Positions 33,204 to 42,249 of a stretch of DNA of 64,000 nucleotides are shown one piece after another. The translations under genes and the position numbers were made by a program. The notes under the pieces are model-generated. The model was given only the letters and a program-made list of their open reading frames with translations. It searched no databases and had not been told where the DNA came from. How positions within the stretch are numbered: position 1 is the stretch's first letter; the number at the start of each line of letters is the position of its first letter. Location: NCBI GenBank assembly GCA_035493835.1, contig DATJHO010000052.1:1-64000 (forward strand). The letters run 5' to 3'. This stretch comes from DASZTU01 sp035493835. Lineage in GTDB: Bacteria > Pseudomonadota > Alphaproteobacteria > Rhizobiales > Devosiaceae.

Positions 33204-33236
33204 AAAAAAAATCCCCGAACAAGTGGGCCCGGGGAT
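33204..33236 (-). terminator. intrinsic terminator of small ORF
   Basis: Minus-strand stem ATCCCCG/CGGGGAT with a 12-base loop and a T8 tract (33211-33204). It lies 56 bp past the stop of the 43-residue ORF and there is no other minus-strand gene nearby, which supports that ORF being transcribed. Confidence 0.8.
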
Positions 33237-33291
33237 CGCGAATCCTGCCTGCATGGGCGGAGGATTGCATTGGCGCACGGGGCGCCGAAAG

Positions 33292-33423
33292 TCAGGGGCG
33301 CTTGGTTACCGCGCCAATCAACTGGTGCTGCCGGCGAAAGCCGATCTGCGGTCCGGCCTCGCGGGCGCGTACATCGACGATCGCGCTCAACGCCTTGCGA
33401 AAATTGTTCTTGCTCTGGCCCAT
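33292..33423 (-). CDS. candidate small protein, 43 aa
   Basis: ATG at 33423 with GGAG 7 bases upstream opens MGQSKNNFRKALSAIVDVRA, then REAGPQIGFRRQHQLIGAVT and KRP, ending in TGA. It is basic, with a likely helix in the first half. A strong terminator follows 56 bp later on the same strand. It lies in the 630-bp prmA-pepP gap against the direction of its neighbours. Family is not recognised. Support is a start site, a stop, a terminator and a clean codon pattern; translation is unproven. Confidence 0.5.
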   Translation of the reverse strand: MGQSKNNFRKALSAIVDVRAREAGPQIGFRRQHQLIGAVTKRP

Positions 33424-33566
33424 CAGGGCGCTCCAATTCAAAGGAAACTTCGATGCCAAAGCATCACGAATGGGTAATTAGTATAATGCCGGCCCTGCCG
33501 GTAGAGGCTCCGCAACAAGCCAGCCATGCCGAATGTGCAAGGCACGCCAAGGAAAGCTGAATCGAT

Positions 33567-35390
33567 ATGGCCGACGCGTTCTCCCCCACCCGCTTCCAAA
33601 GCTTCGAGAACAAGAGTGATCGGGGAGCGGTAGCCCCCCGGGTGCAGGCGCTGCGGCAGGAAATCGCCGCCGCCGGGCTCGATGCCTTCCTCATCCCCCG
33701 CGCCGATGCGCACCGCAATGAATCGGTGCCGCCGAGCGAAGCCCGGCTCGCCTATGTCACTGGTTTCACCGGTTCGGCGGGGCTGGCGATCCTCGGCATG
33801 AAGCACGGCGGCCTGTTCGTCGACAGCCGCTATACCTTGCAGGCGCCCGCCCAGACCGACACGAAAATGTTCGAAGTGTTCGAGGCCCCTCCCGCTTCGC
33901 TCGCCGACGAGATCGGCCGCTTCGTGCCCAAGGGTGGCAAGATCGGCTACGATCCGTGGCTGCACACGCCGGGCGAGATCAAAGAGCTGGAGCAAAAGCT
34001 CGACGGCAAGGCGGTGCTAATCCAGACGGAAAACCTCGTCGACCGCATCTGGTCCGATCGTCCGGCCTCACCGGCCAGCGCTATCGAGTTTTTGGGCGAC
34101 AACCGCACCGGTAAATCCGCCGCCGACAAGCTCGCCGACCTTCGCGGCGCCCTCGCCCAGGAAAACGCCGACGCCGCCGTGCTGACGCTGCCGGAATCGA
34201 TCTGCTGGCTGTTCAACATGCGCGGCCGCGATACGCCCAACACCCCCTTCGTCCTCGGTTATGCCATCGTGCCGCAGAAGGGCACGCCGACGCTGTTTCT
34301 CGACAAACCGCGCATTGATGCGGAGCTGAAATCCGGACTCGACGGCGTCGCCAAGCTGGCCGACACCGAAACCCTGGTTGCCGCGCTCCGGCGGCTCGGG
34401 GCGGCCGACAAGCGCGTGCTCATCGACCCCGCGAGCGTTCCGGCTGCGATTGCCAAGGCGCTCGATGGCGCCGGCGCCGTGCTGGTCGAAAAGCGCGATC
34501 CAGTGCTGCTGCCAAAAGCACGGAAAAACGCGGCCGAGATCGGCGGCATGCGCGAGGCGCATCGCCTCGATGGCGTGGCGATGGCCAAGTTCCTCAGCTG
34601 GTTCGATGGCGAGGCGCCCAAGGGCGAACTGACGGAAATCGACATCGTCACCGCGCTCGAAGCCTTCCGCCGCGAGGAGCCGTCGGTGGTGGATGCGAGC
34701 TTCGATACCATTGCAGGGGCGGGTCCGAACGGCGCGATCGTCCATTATCGGGTCACCAATGAGACGAACCGCCGGCTCAATGCCGGAGAACTGATGCTGG
34801 TCGACAGCGGCGCGCAATATCTCGCTGGGACCACCGACATCACCCGCACGCTCTCGACCGGCCCCGCCACTGACGAGCAGAAGGACCGTTTTACCCGCGT
34901 GCTAAAGGGCATGATCGGCATCGCCACGGCGCGGTTCCCCCGCGGCACCTCAGGCGCCCAGCTCGACATCCTCGCCCGCCAGCATCTCTGGCAGGCCGGC
35001 GTCACCTATAGCCACGGCACCGGCCACGGTGTGGGTGCATTCCTTGCCGTGCACGAAGGTCCGATCGGCATCTCCCCGCGCTACACCCAGGCGCTGGAGC
35101 CCGGCATGATCGTCTCGGACGAACCCGGCTACTACAAGGCCGACGGCTTTGGCATCCGGATCGAAAACCTGGTGCTGGTGACCGAAAGCGGCATCGGCGA
35201 CGGCAAATATCTCGAGTTCGAAACGCTGACCCTCGCGCCGATCGACACGCGGCTCATCGCTCGGGAACTCCTGACCGACGCCGAGCGCGACTGGCTCAAC
35301 GCCTACCACGCCCGGGTTTTGAAAGAAATCGGCCCGCTGGTCGAGGGCAGGGTCAAAGCCTGGCTGGAGCAGGCGACGAAAGGGATTTAG
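33567..35390 (+). CDS. pepP: M24-family aminopeptidase P (Xaa-Pro aminopeptidase)
   Basis: A 607-residue three-domain protein similar in length to eukaryotic XPNPEP1. Two creatinase-like N-terminal domains (about 1-310) precede the pita-bread catalytic domain. Metal ligands in order: two Asp (LVDSGAQYLAGTTDITRT), His (SHGTGHGVGAFLAVHEGP), Glu (VSDEPGYY) and Glu (RIENLVLV). It releases N-terminal residues before proline. The ATG at 33567 has AAGGAAAG upstream. The assignment to the aminopeptidase P group is firm; the gene symbol is by similarity. Confidence 0.92.
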   Translation: MADAFSPTRFQSFENKSDRGAVAPRVQALRQEIAAAGLDAFLIPRADAHRNESVPPSEARLAYVTGFTGSAGLAILGMKHGGLFVDSRYTLQAPAQTDTKMFEVFEAPPASLADEIGRFVPKGGKIGYDPWLHTPGEIKELEQKLDGKAVLIQTENLVDRIWSDRPASPASAIEFLGDNRTGKSAADKLADLRGALAQENADAAVLTLPESICWLFNMRGRDTPNTPFVLGYAIVPQKGTPTLFLDKPRIDAELKSGLDGVAKLADTETLVAALRRLGAADKRVLIDPASVPAAIAKALDGAGAVLVEKRDPVLLPKARKNAAEIGGMREAHRLDGVAMAKFLSWFDGEAPKGELTEIDIVTALEAFRREEPSVVDASFDTIAGAGPNGAIVHYRVTNETNRRLNAGELMLVDSGAQYLAGTTDITRTLSTGPATDEQKDRFTRVLKGMIGIATARFPRGTSGAQLDILARQHLWQAGVTYSHGTGHGVGAFLAVHEGPIGISPRYTQALEPGMIVSDEPGYYKADGFGIRIENLVLVTESGIGDGKYLEFETLTLAPIDTRLIARELLTDAERDWLNAYHARVLKEIGPLVEGRVKAWLEQATKGI

Positions 35391-35411
35391 CCATCATCCG
35401 CCTGAGTTGAC

Positions 35412-35550
35412 ACAGATCGCGAACGCTTGGGCGAGGTGCTGCCGACGGCATTTGGCCGGCTCCCTCGCCACATCTTCATCCCGGGCTTGACCCGGGGGGA
35501 CCCCAATCTGCCTTTCCACGAGCCGGGTGGTCCTCGCCGCACACCGCAGT
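35412..35550 (+). repeat. decayed third copy of the long intergenic element
   Basis: It has the start (ATCGCGAACGCTTGGGCGAG), GCATTTGG, CTCGCCACATC, CCCGGGCTTGACCCGGG and TGCCTTTCCA, then diverges. It lies about 25 bp after the pepP stop. The other copies are at 15739-15960 (inverted) and 32934-33150. Confidence 0.7.
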
Positions 35551-35618
35551 GATCCCTAGTCCGAGGCCGACCGGCCGCGTCTCACCACCAAAATTGCCGG
35601 CCAGATGCGTTGGGCGAA

Positions 35619-36173
35619 CTATTGCCCTTGCGGCGGCGTCGGGGCGTCATCCCCCCCACCCTGGTCCGAACCATCGCCATCCTGCCCCGAGGAATCGCCC
35701 GAGCCGGAATCGTCGGGCGCGAGCAGCGTGGTCAGCCGCCAGGTCGAGCCGGGGGTCAGCGATTCGATGTCGTTGATCTTCCAGCCACCGCCTTCCCTGA
35801 CGAGGTGATAGACCAGCGATTGCGGATCGTTGAAATTCTTGAAGGTCACCGGCACGCTGACGCCCTCGCCCTCGGGGGCCGGATCGCCGATCTTCAGCTC
35901 GCTGAGCTGATAATCCTGGCCGTTGACGAAGACATCGAAATCGACCGGCCCCACGTCATCGGCGGGCGTGTTCGCCTCGGCCGCGGCGAATTGGGCGTTG
36001 AGGTCGCTGGAATAGAGCAGGTTGGTGTCGTCCGCGAACTTGCCGGTCGCATAGGGTGCGTAGGCAAACTCCAGCAGCGCCTTGGGCGTATCGAAAACCG
36101 GCACCTTGGGGGCGGCCAAAACCGGCGTGAGCAACAGCAGGACCAGGCCGACGGCCGCCACCAGAATACGCAC
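35619..36173 (-). CDS. secreted DUF3828-like protein
   Basis: A 184-residue protein with a signal peptide (VRILVAAVGLVLLLLTPVLAAP). The mature part TPKALLEFAYAPYATGKF..DDTNLLYSSDLNAQFAAAE and the later VTFKNFNDPQSLVYHLVREGGGWKINDIES fit the DUF3828 (NTF2-like) pattern. The C-terminus is a Asp/Gly/Ser-rich linker (SGSGDSSGQDGDGSDQGG). The start is GTG at 36173 with GGAG at a good distance; the longer open frame upstream is spurious. No function is known. It lies between ligA and pepP, convergent with pepP. Confidence 0.75.
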   Translation of the reverse strand: MRILVAAVGLVLLLLTPVLAAPKVPVFDTPKALLEFAYAPYATGKFADDTNLLYSSDLNAQFAAAEANTPADDVGPVDFDVFVNGQDYQLSELKIGDPAPEGEGVSVPVTFKNFNDPQSLVYHLVREGGGWKINDIESLTPGSTWRLTTLLAPDDSGSGDSSGQDGDGSDQGGGDDAPTPPQGQ

Positions 36174-36267
36174 GCCCGACTCTCCTTCGAGGACAGCGCG
36201 AATCAGCGGCGCCGGCGGCAAGCTTCGCATTTCCGGCCGAAGCCGTCTGCCGCTACCTACCGTCCGA

Positions 36268-38481
36268 CTATTTGGCGACCAGCTCGAACCACTCGTCTTC
36301 GGAGATGACGCGAACGCCCAGTCGCTCCGCATCCTTGAGCTTGCTGCCTGCGCCCGGACCCGCGACCACCAGATCGGTGGAAGCCGACACGGACCCGGCG
36401 ACCTTGGCGCCATATCGCTCGGCCATCGCCTTGGCTTCGCCGCGCGTCATCCGTTCGAGACTGCCGGTGAACACCACCGTCTTCCCCGCCACCTCGCTGG
36501 TCGCCGAAACGGTTACCACATAGGGTTTTGGATGAACCTGCCGCAGCAGGTCCTCGATCACCGTGTCGTTGCGCTCATTGGCGAAGAACGACAGCACCGA
36601 TTGGCGCACCGTCTCCCCGATCCCGTTGATCGAGGGAAAGACCTCGTGGATTTCGCCATCGTGCTGGGCGGCCGCGATCGCGACCTTCTGGAAGGCTTCA
36701 AAAGTGCCAAAAGTCTTGGCCAAAAGCGCGGCCGTGGTCTCGCCCACATGCCGGATGCCGAGCGCGAAGATAAAGCGGTCGAGTTCAGGCTCGCGCCGTG
36801 CGTCGATCGCCGAGAACAGCTTTTCCACGCCCTCATAAGTACGCTCGGCAGCGGTGAGCACCTTTTTGCGCGCCCTGCCCGTCTGCGCCTCGCGAAGTCG
36901 GGCCTGGGCTTCGCGGCGCTTGTGAAAGGCCTCCCGCACCGCTTCCGGCTTTTCGCGCAGCGTAAAAATATCGGCGACCGACTTCACCAAACCCTCTGAG
37001 AAGAAAAGATCGACGTTCTCGCTGCCAAAGCCCTCGATATCCATGGCATCGCGGGCGACGAAATGCCGAAGTTGTTCGATCGCCTGGGCGGCGCAGATCA
37101 GCTCGCCCGTGCAGCGGCGACGGGCATCGACGCGGCCGGTCTTCTCGTCCACCTCGCGCACGGCCGGCGAGCCGCAGACCGGGCAAACCTCCGGAAATCG
37201 ATAGGGAACAGACGCCTCTGGCCGCTTTTCCAGAATCACCGCGACAATCTGCGGGATCACGTCGCCGGCCCGCTGCACGATCACCGTATCGCCTTCGCGG
37301 ATATCCACGCCATCGCGGATCGACTGCCCAAAGCTGTCGCGGCCGCCGATATAGTCTTCGTTGTGGAGCGTCGCGTTCTCCACCACGACGCCGCCCACGG
37401 TCACCGGCTCAAGCCGCGCCACGGGCGTCAGCGTTCCGGTGCGCCCGACCTGGATGTCGATCTTCTTGAGCAGCGTCGAAGCGCGTTCGGCCGGGAATTT
37501 GTGGGCGATGGCCCAGCGTGGCTCGCCGGTAACGTACCCCCAGCGCTGCTGCAGGTCGAGCCGATCGAGCTTATAGACCACCCCGTCGATGTCGTAGCCG
37601 AGGCCGGCGCGCGCGCTCTCGATGATCCGGTATTGGGCCAGCAACTCCTCGACCGTATGCGCCCGCACCATCAGCGGGCTGATCCTGAAACCCCAGCTCG
37701 CGAATTTCTGCACCGCGTCATATTGGGTCGCGGCGGGCTCGGTGGTGCTGAACCCCCAGGCATAGGCGTAGAATTTGAGGTTGCGGCTGGCGGTGACGCT
37801 GGGGTCCTTCTGCCGTAGCGAGCCGGCCGCCGTATTGCGCGGATTGACGTAATCCTGCCCGCCTGCGGCCGCCGATCGCGCCTTCAGCGCCTCGAACTCG
37901 GCATAGGTCATATAGACCTCGCCACGAATCTCGATCGCCGCGGGCCAGCCCTCACCCTTCAACCGATGCGGAATGTCGGCGATGGTCTTGAGGTTTTCGG
38001 TGATGTCCTCCCCGACATAGCCGTCGCCGCGCGTCGCGCCCCGGACGAGCACGCCGTTCTCGTAGCGCAGCGAAGCCGAGAGGCCATCGATCTTGGGTTC
38101 GGCGGTGAACACCAGCTCCAGACCCTTGTCACGCTCGAAAAAGCGCTTTCCGCGCTCGGCGAAGTCGACGACTTCCTGGTCGGTGTAGGCCTTGGCGAGG
38201 CTGAGCATCGGCACTTCGTGCCGAACCTTGGCAAAGCCTTCCGCCGGCGCCGCGCCAACGCGCTGCGAGGGGCTATCCACCCGTACCAGCGCCGGAAACC
38301 GCGTCTCGATCGCGTCATTGCGGATGCGCAGCGCGTCGTACTCGGCATCAGAAATCACCGGCGCATCGAGCTGGTGATAGGCAATGTCGTGCGCGGCAAT
38401 TTCGGTGGCGAGGCGCGCCAGTTCGGCCTCGGCCTCGACCTCGGTGAGGGCTTCGACGGGGGTGGCTGGGAGCGCAGACAT
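36268..38481 (-). CDS. ligA: NAD-dependent DNA ligase
   Basis: A 737-residue ligase. The adenylation domain carries the lysine motif KIDG (TAEPKIDGLSASLRYENGV, about 128-144) after the N-terminal Ia domain. An OB-fold follows (TGTLTPVARLEPVTVGGV), then a zinc finger (FPEVCPVCGSPAVREVDEKTG..RCTGELICAAQ), helix-hairpin-helix repeats (AMDIEGFGSENVDLFFSEGL) and a C-terminal BRCT domain (VAGKTVVFTGSLERMTRGEAK). It seals nicks during replication and repair. The ATG at 38481 touches the recN stop; a GTG one codon upstream is also possible. Confidence 0.97.
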   Translation of the reverse strand: MSALPATPVEALTEVEAEAELARLATEIAAHDIAYHQLDAPVISDAEYDALRIRNDAIETRFPALVRVDSPSQRVGAAPAEGFAKVRHEVPMLSLAKAYTDQEVVDFAERGKRFFERDKGLELVFTAEPKIDGLSASLRYENGVLVRGATRGDGYVGEDITENLKTIADIPHRLKGEGWPAAIEIRGEVYMTYAEFEALKARSAAAGGQDYVNPRNTAAGSLRQKDPSVTASRNLKFYAYAWGFSTTEPAATQYDAVQKFASWGFRISPLMVRAHTVEELLAQYRIIESARAGLGYDIDGVVYKLDRLDLQQRWGYVTGEPRWAIAHKFPAERASTLLKKIDIQVGRTGTLTPVARLEPVTVGGVVVENATLHNEDYIGGRDSFGQSIRDGVDIREGDTVIVQRAGDVIPQIVAVILEKRPEASVPYRFPEVCPVCGSPAVREVDEKTGRVDARRRCTGELICAAQAIEQLRHFVARDAMDIEGFGSENVDLFFSEGLVKSVADIFTLREKPEAVREAFHKRREAQARLREAQTGRARKKVLTAAERTYEGVEKLFSAIDARREPELDRFIFALGIRHVGETTAALLAKTFGTFEAFQKVAIAAAQHDGEIHEVFPSINGIGETVRQSVLSFFANERNDTVIEDLLRQVHPKPYVVTVSATSEVAGKTVVFTGSLERMTRGEAKAMAERYGAKVAGSVSASTDLVVAGPGAGSKLKDAERLGVRVISEDEWFELVAK

Positions 38482-40151
38482 CACCCCACCTCCGACAGCA
38501 GCCGTGACGCCGCGGCCCGCGCCTCTTCGGTAATCGTCGCACCGGCGAGCATGCGCGCCACTTCCTCGCGCCTTGTGCCGCCATCCAGCGCGCGCACATG
38601 GGTGCGGGTAAAAGCGCCTTTATCGACAGTCTGCTTTTCGATCAGCAGATGCCGCTGGGCGCGGGCGGCAACTTGGGGCGCATGGGTGACGGTCAGCACC
38701 TGCACCCGGTCGGCGAGCCGCGCCAGCCGCCGGCCGATGGCGTCCGCAACGGCGCCCCCTACCCCGGTATCGATTTCGTCGAACACCAGCACGGGCGCCG
38801 AGCCGCGATCGGCGAGCACCACTTTCAGCGCCAGCAGGAACCGGCTCAGCTCTCCGCCCGAGGCGACCTTCATCAATGGCCCGGGGAGCGTCCCCGGATT
38901 GGTCTGCACGTGAAAGGCGATGGCGTCGAACCCGTGGGCCGAAACGCGTGTCTCATCCACCTGCTGGTCGACGGTAAAGCGCGCCGCGCCGAGCTTCAGG
39001 TCCGGGAGTTCGGCCTCCACGGCCTTGCTCAGCGCCTTGGCGGCCTTGGCCCGGGCGGCGCTGAGCTTGCCGGCCGCGGTCACATAGGCGGTGCGGGCCG
39101 CAGTAGCAGCCGCCACAAGCTTTTTGAGCGCCGCCTCGCCGCTTTCCAGCAATTCGAGGTCGGCGCTGTAGCGCGCGAGCACGCCGGCCAACTCATCCGG
39201 CTGCACCTGGTGCTTACGGGCCGCGGCGCGCAGCGCGAACAGCCTGCTCTCAACCTGCTCGAGCTCGGCCGGATCGAACGCCATTTCCCGTTTCAGGGCC
39301 TCGATGGCCTCGCTTGTCTGATCCAATGCCGCCAGCGATGCATCGAGGCCATCGACCACGGGCTGGAACAGGGTCGCCCCGCCATCGATCTTGCGCATCA
39401 ACCGGCGCATCAGCGAAATCAACGCCGGACCAGGCGCGGCCGACCCCGACAGCAATTCGTCCGCTTCCTTCACATCTTCCGCCGAACGCTCGAGCTGCAT
39501 CAGCGCCGCCCGGCGCTCGGCCAGTTGTGCTTCCTCGCCCGCCTCGGGGTTCAGCCCCGACAACTCATCGACCACGTGCCGGGCGTACTCTTCCCGGGCG
39601 GTGGCCTCGGCCACCACGACGCGCTGCTCGGCGAGCACTTCGTCGGCCTTGGCGAGGGTGGCATGGGTGGCGCGAACCGCGGCGAGTTCCGCTGCGTAGC
39701 CGCCGAATTCATCGAGCGCGGCGCGATGCGTGGCAGTATCCACCAGCGCCCGCCCGTCGTGCTGGCCGTGGATTTCGACCAGTTGGCCGCCGATCGCCTG
39801 CAACAATCCGGCAGACACCGGCTGATCATTGATGAAGGCGCGCGTGCGCCCATCGGCATATTGCACCCGCTTGAGGATCACGTCCTCGTCGTCGGTAATG
39901 GCATTGTCGCGCAGCATGGCGCGGACCGGATGCTCGAGCGGCAACTGGAACACGGCGACCACCTGGCCGGTCTCGACGCCGGCGCGCACCAGCGACGCAT
40001 CGCCGCGCCCGCCAAGCGCCAGCGTCAGCGCATCGAGAAGGATCGATTTGCCTGCGCCCGTCTCGCCGGTGAGCACCGTCAGCCCCTCGTCCAGCCCGAG
40101 TTCGAGCTGGTCGATGAGGACGATATTTCTAACCGAGAGCTCCGTCAGCAT
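38481..40151 (-). CDS. recN: DNA repair protein RecN (SMC-like)
   Basis: A 556-residue ATPase with MLTELSVRNIVLIDQLELGLDEGLTVLTGETGAGKSILLDAL at the N-terminus (Walker A about 30-37), a coiled-coil centre (about 165-340), and C-terminal VASGGELSRFLLALKVVLADR (signature), APVLVFDEIDTGVGG (Walker B). It binds DNA ends in double-strand break repair. It is tightly packed with ligA, the usual Rhizobiales order. Confidence 0.97.
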   Translation of the reverse strand: MLTELSVRNIVLIDQLELGLDEGLTVLTGETGAGKSILLDALTLALGGRGDASLVRAGVETGQVVAVFQLPLEHPVRAMLRDNAITDDEDVILKRVQYADGRTRAFINDQPVSAGLLQAIGGQLVEIHGQHDGRALVDTATHRAALDEFGGYAAELAAVRATHATLAKADEVLAEQRVVVAEATAREEYARHVVDELSGLNPEAGEEAQLAERRAALMQLERSAEDVKEADELLSGSAAPGPALISLMRRLMRKIDGGATLFQPVVDGLDASLAALDQTSEAIEALKREMAFDPAELEQVESRLFALRAAARKHQVQPDELAGVLARYSADLELLESGEAALKKLVAAATAARTAYVTAAGKLSAARAKAAKALSKAVEAELPDLKLGAARFTVDQQVDETRVSAHGFDAIAFHVQTNPGTLPGPLMKVASGGELSRFLLALKVVLADRGSAPVLVFDEIDTGVGGAVADAIGRRLARLADRVQVLTVTHAPQVAARAQRHLLIEKQTVDKGAFTRTHVRALDGGTRREEVARMLAGATITEEARAAASRLLSEVG

Positions 40152-40255
40152 CCGGCAACCCGCTCCGTACCCTGCGCGTGGCGGAGTTCGTTGAGGTCGC
40201 CGTCACGCGCTGACGAATTTGCATGTACCAGAACAAACAAGCAACGCTATTTTGT

Positions 40256-41116
40256 TCAGCTCGTCTTGGCCTTGGTCTTTGGGTTGAGCGCGGTAGCGAG
40301 CGTGCTGCCCGGATTGACCTTGGGCGAAACGCCCTGCTTCTGCAGCAGCTGATAGGCGCTCTGGTACCAGGAGCTGGCGGGATAGTTGTGCCCCAGCACC
40401 GCGGCGGCCGTCTGCGCCTCGCTGACCAGGCCCAGCGCCAGGTTTGCCTCGGTCAGCCGGTAGAGGGCTTCCTCGATCTGGCTAGAGGTCTGGTAGTTGT
40501 CGACAACGTCACGGAAGCGGCCGATGGCGGCGGCGTATTGGCCATTGCCTTCATAATAGCGCCCGACCGACATGTCCTTGCCCGCCAGCTGGTCATAGCC
40601 GATCTTCAGCTTGGCCGCGGCGTCCTTGGCATAGGGCGACTTGGGATAGGTCTGCACGATCTGCGTGAACGCATCGATCATGTTCTGCGAATTCTGCTGG
40701 TCGCGGGTGATGTCGGTGAGCTGGTTGAAGTACGACATCCCCTTCAGATAGAGCACATAGGGCATGTTCTCGGAAGCCGGGAACAGGGCCGTGTATTGGT
40801 CGGCAGCCAGAATCGCATCGGGATAGTGCTGCAGCTGGAAATCGGCGAAGACCTGCATCAGCTTGGCCTTCTCGTTGTACTGCGAGTAGGGGTGCTGCGA
40901 TTCGAGGGTCTTCAGCGTAGAGAGCGCAGTGTTGTAATTCTGCGCGTCCATGTCCGCGATCGCCGCGTTGTAGAGCGTATCGGGCGGAACGATCGGCTCT
41001 TCCTTGATTTTGGTGCCACCAAAAAGGTCACAGCCTGCCAGCACGACAAGCAGCCCACCCACAGCCACGAACCGCGCTGCGCGGCCGGTATTTACCGCAA
41101 GAGCCTCGAACTTCAC
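40256..41116 (-). CDS. bamD: outer-membrane assembly lipoprotein BamD
   Basis: A 286-residue lipoprotein. The signal (RFVAVGGLLVVLAGC) has a lipobox LAGC with lipidated Cys at about 29. Five TPR repeats follow (PDTLYNAAIADMDAQNYNTALSTLKTLESQHPYS; PDAILAADQYTALFPASENMPYVLYLKGMSYF; DAFTQIVQTYPKSPYAKDAAAK; and so on). It is the essential partner of BamA in beta-barrel insertion. GTG start at 41116 with GGAG nearby. A 7-bp inverted repeat at its 3' end (around 40230-40257) is not GC-rich enough to call a terminator. Confidence 0.96.
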   Translation of the reverse strand: MKFEALAVNTGRAARFVAVGGLLVVLAGCDLFGGTKIKEEPIVPPDTLYNAAIADMDAQNYNTALSTLKTLESQHPYSQYNEKAKLMQVFADFQLQHYPDAILAADQYTALFPASENMPYVLYLKGMSYFNQLTDITRDQQNSQNMIDAFTQIVQTYPKSPYAKDAAAKLKIGYDQLAGKDMSVGRYYEGNGQYAAAIGRFRDVVDNYQTSSQIEEALYRLTEANLALGLVSEAQTAAAVLGHNYPASSWYQSAYQLLQKQGVSPKVNPGSTLATALNPKTKAKTS

Positions 41117-41184
41117 TTACTGCTCCGCATATTTAGCGACCGCCCAGGCGGCCTTGTACGATGATTCGATCAGAACTGTGACCG

Positions 41185-42141
41185 TCAGCCGACGGAGCGC
41201 AGATAAGGGCTCACGGAAATGCCTTCGGGCATGTCGTCCAGCGCGTCAAACGCCAGGGGAAGATCCTCGGCACTCACTATTTCATAATTGGCTTCGCTCG
41301 CAAACAGCCCGGCCAGCACCAGCGCATTGAGCGCGTGGCCACCGCGATAGGAGCGGAACCGGCCATAGATCGGCAGGCCGCCGAGGGCGAGATCACCGAT
41401 GGCGTCGAGCAGCTTGTGGCGGACGAATTCGTCCTCGTAGCGCAGGCCGCCCGGATTGAGGATTCGATCCTCATGCACCGTGATCGAATTGTCGAGCGAG
41501 GAGCCCAGGGCATAGCCGGCCTGGCGCAGGATCTTGGCATCGCGGACGAAGCCGAAGGTGCGCGCACGGGCGACGTCGTCATAATACTTGCGCGGCGTCC
41601 AGTCGAAGATCATCCGCTGGCGGCCGATCACCTTGCTGTCGAAATCGATCTCAAGATCGAGCGCGCGGCCGTTATAGGGCTCGAGCGCGGCGTGCGCGTC
41701 GTTGTTGCGCACCATCACCGCCCGCATGATCTTGATGTAGCGGCGGTTGGCCGGCTGCACCTCAAGACCGACGCGCATAATTCCCTCAACGAAGGGCGCG
41801 GCGCTGCCGTCGAGGATCGGACATTCGGGGCCGGTCACCACCAGCAGCACGTTGTCGACGCCGATGCCGGAAAGGGCCGAGGTCACATGCTCAATGGTGG
41901 CGACGCTGACGCTGTCGCCGAGGTCCAGCGTCGTGCACAGCGTAGTGCGGGTAATGCGCGAGAAATGGATCGGCACCGGACCAACGCGGCTGCCGTCTTC
42001 CATGCGGCGGGCGATCTGGAAACCTGAATTCGGGGGAGCGGGGTGGAGAGTGAGGGTAACGGGCAGAGCACTATGGACGCCAATACCGGAGAACTCTAGC
42101 GGGGCTGCAAGGGTCCGCTGGCGTGCCGATAATTTCTGCAT
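41185..42141 (-). CDS. lpxC: UDP-3-O-acyl-GlcNAc deacetylase
   Basis: A 318-residue Zn-dependent deacetylase, the first committed step of lipid A synthesis. It shows RTLAAPLEFSGIGVHSALPVTLTLHPAP, SVATIEHVTSALSGIGVDN (Zn His in the H-V-T motif), GSAAPFVEGI, and FVRHKLLDAIGDLALGGLPIYGRFRSYRGGHALN (the H-K-L-D-x-x-G-D signature with two Zn ligands, about 238-270). Typical length. It follows ftsZ, separated by a bidirectional terminator at 42190-42221. Confidence 0.97.
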   Translation of the reverse strand: MQKLSARQRTLAAPLEFSGIGVHSALPVTLTLHPAPPNSGFQIARRMEDGSRVGPVPIHFSRITRTTLCTTLDLGDSVSVATIEHVTSALSGIGVDNVLLVVTGPECPILDGSAAPFVEGIMRVGLEVQPANRRYIKIMRAVMVRNNDAHAALEPYNGRALDLEIDFDSKVIGRQRMIFDWTPRKYYDDVARARTFGFVRDAKILRQAGYALGSSLDNSITVHEDRILNPGGLRYEDEFVRHKLLDAIGDLALGGLPIYGRFRSYRGGHALNALVLAGLFASEANYEIVSAEDLPLAFDALDDMPEGISVSPYLRSVG

Positions 42142-42189
42142 ACTTATTTACTCCAATTCCCACTGGCACGAGCCAACGCACTCATACTC

Positions 42190-42221
42190 AAAAACAAACC
42201 GGCGCGGAAGCCGCGCCGGTT
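42190..42221 (-). terminator. intrinsic terminator between ftsZ and lpxC
   Basis: Perfect 11-bp stem AACCGGCGCGG/CCGCGCCGGTT with a 3-base loop and a T-rich tail on the minus strand. It lies 29 bp after the ftsZ stop and so separates ftsZ transcripts from lpxC. Confidence 0.85.
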
Positions 42222-42249
42222 GGGGTTTTCAACCGACTTTGACGATCGG

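Noticed and set aside
40229..40257. inverted repeat GAACAAA/TTTGTTC at the bamD end
   Set aside because: The stem is 7 bp and AT-rich, with no T-tract, so it is unlikely to be a terminator.
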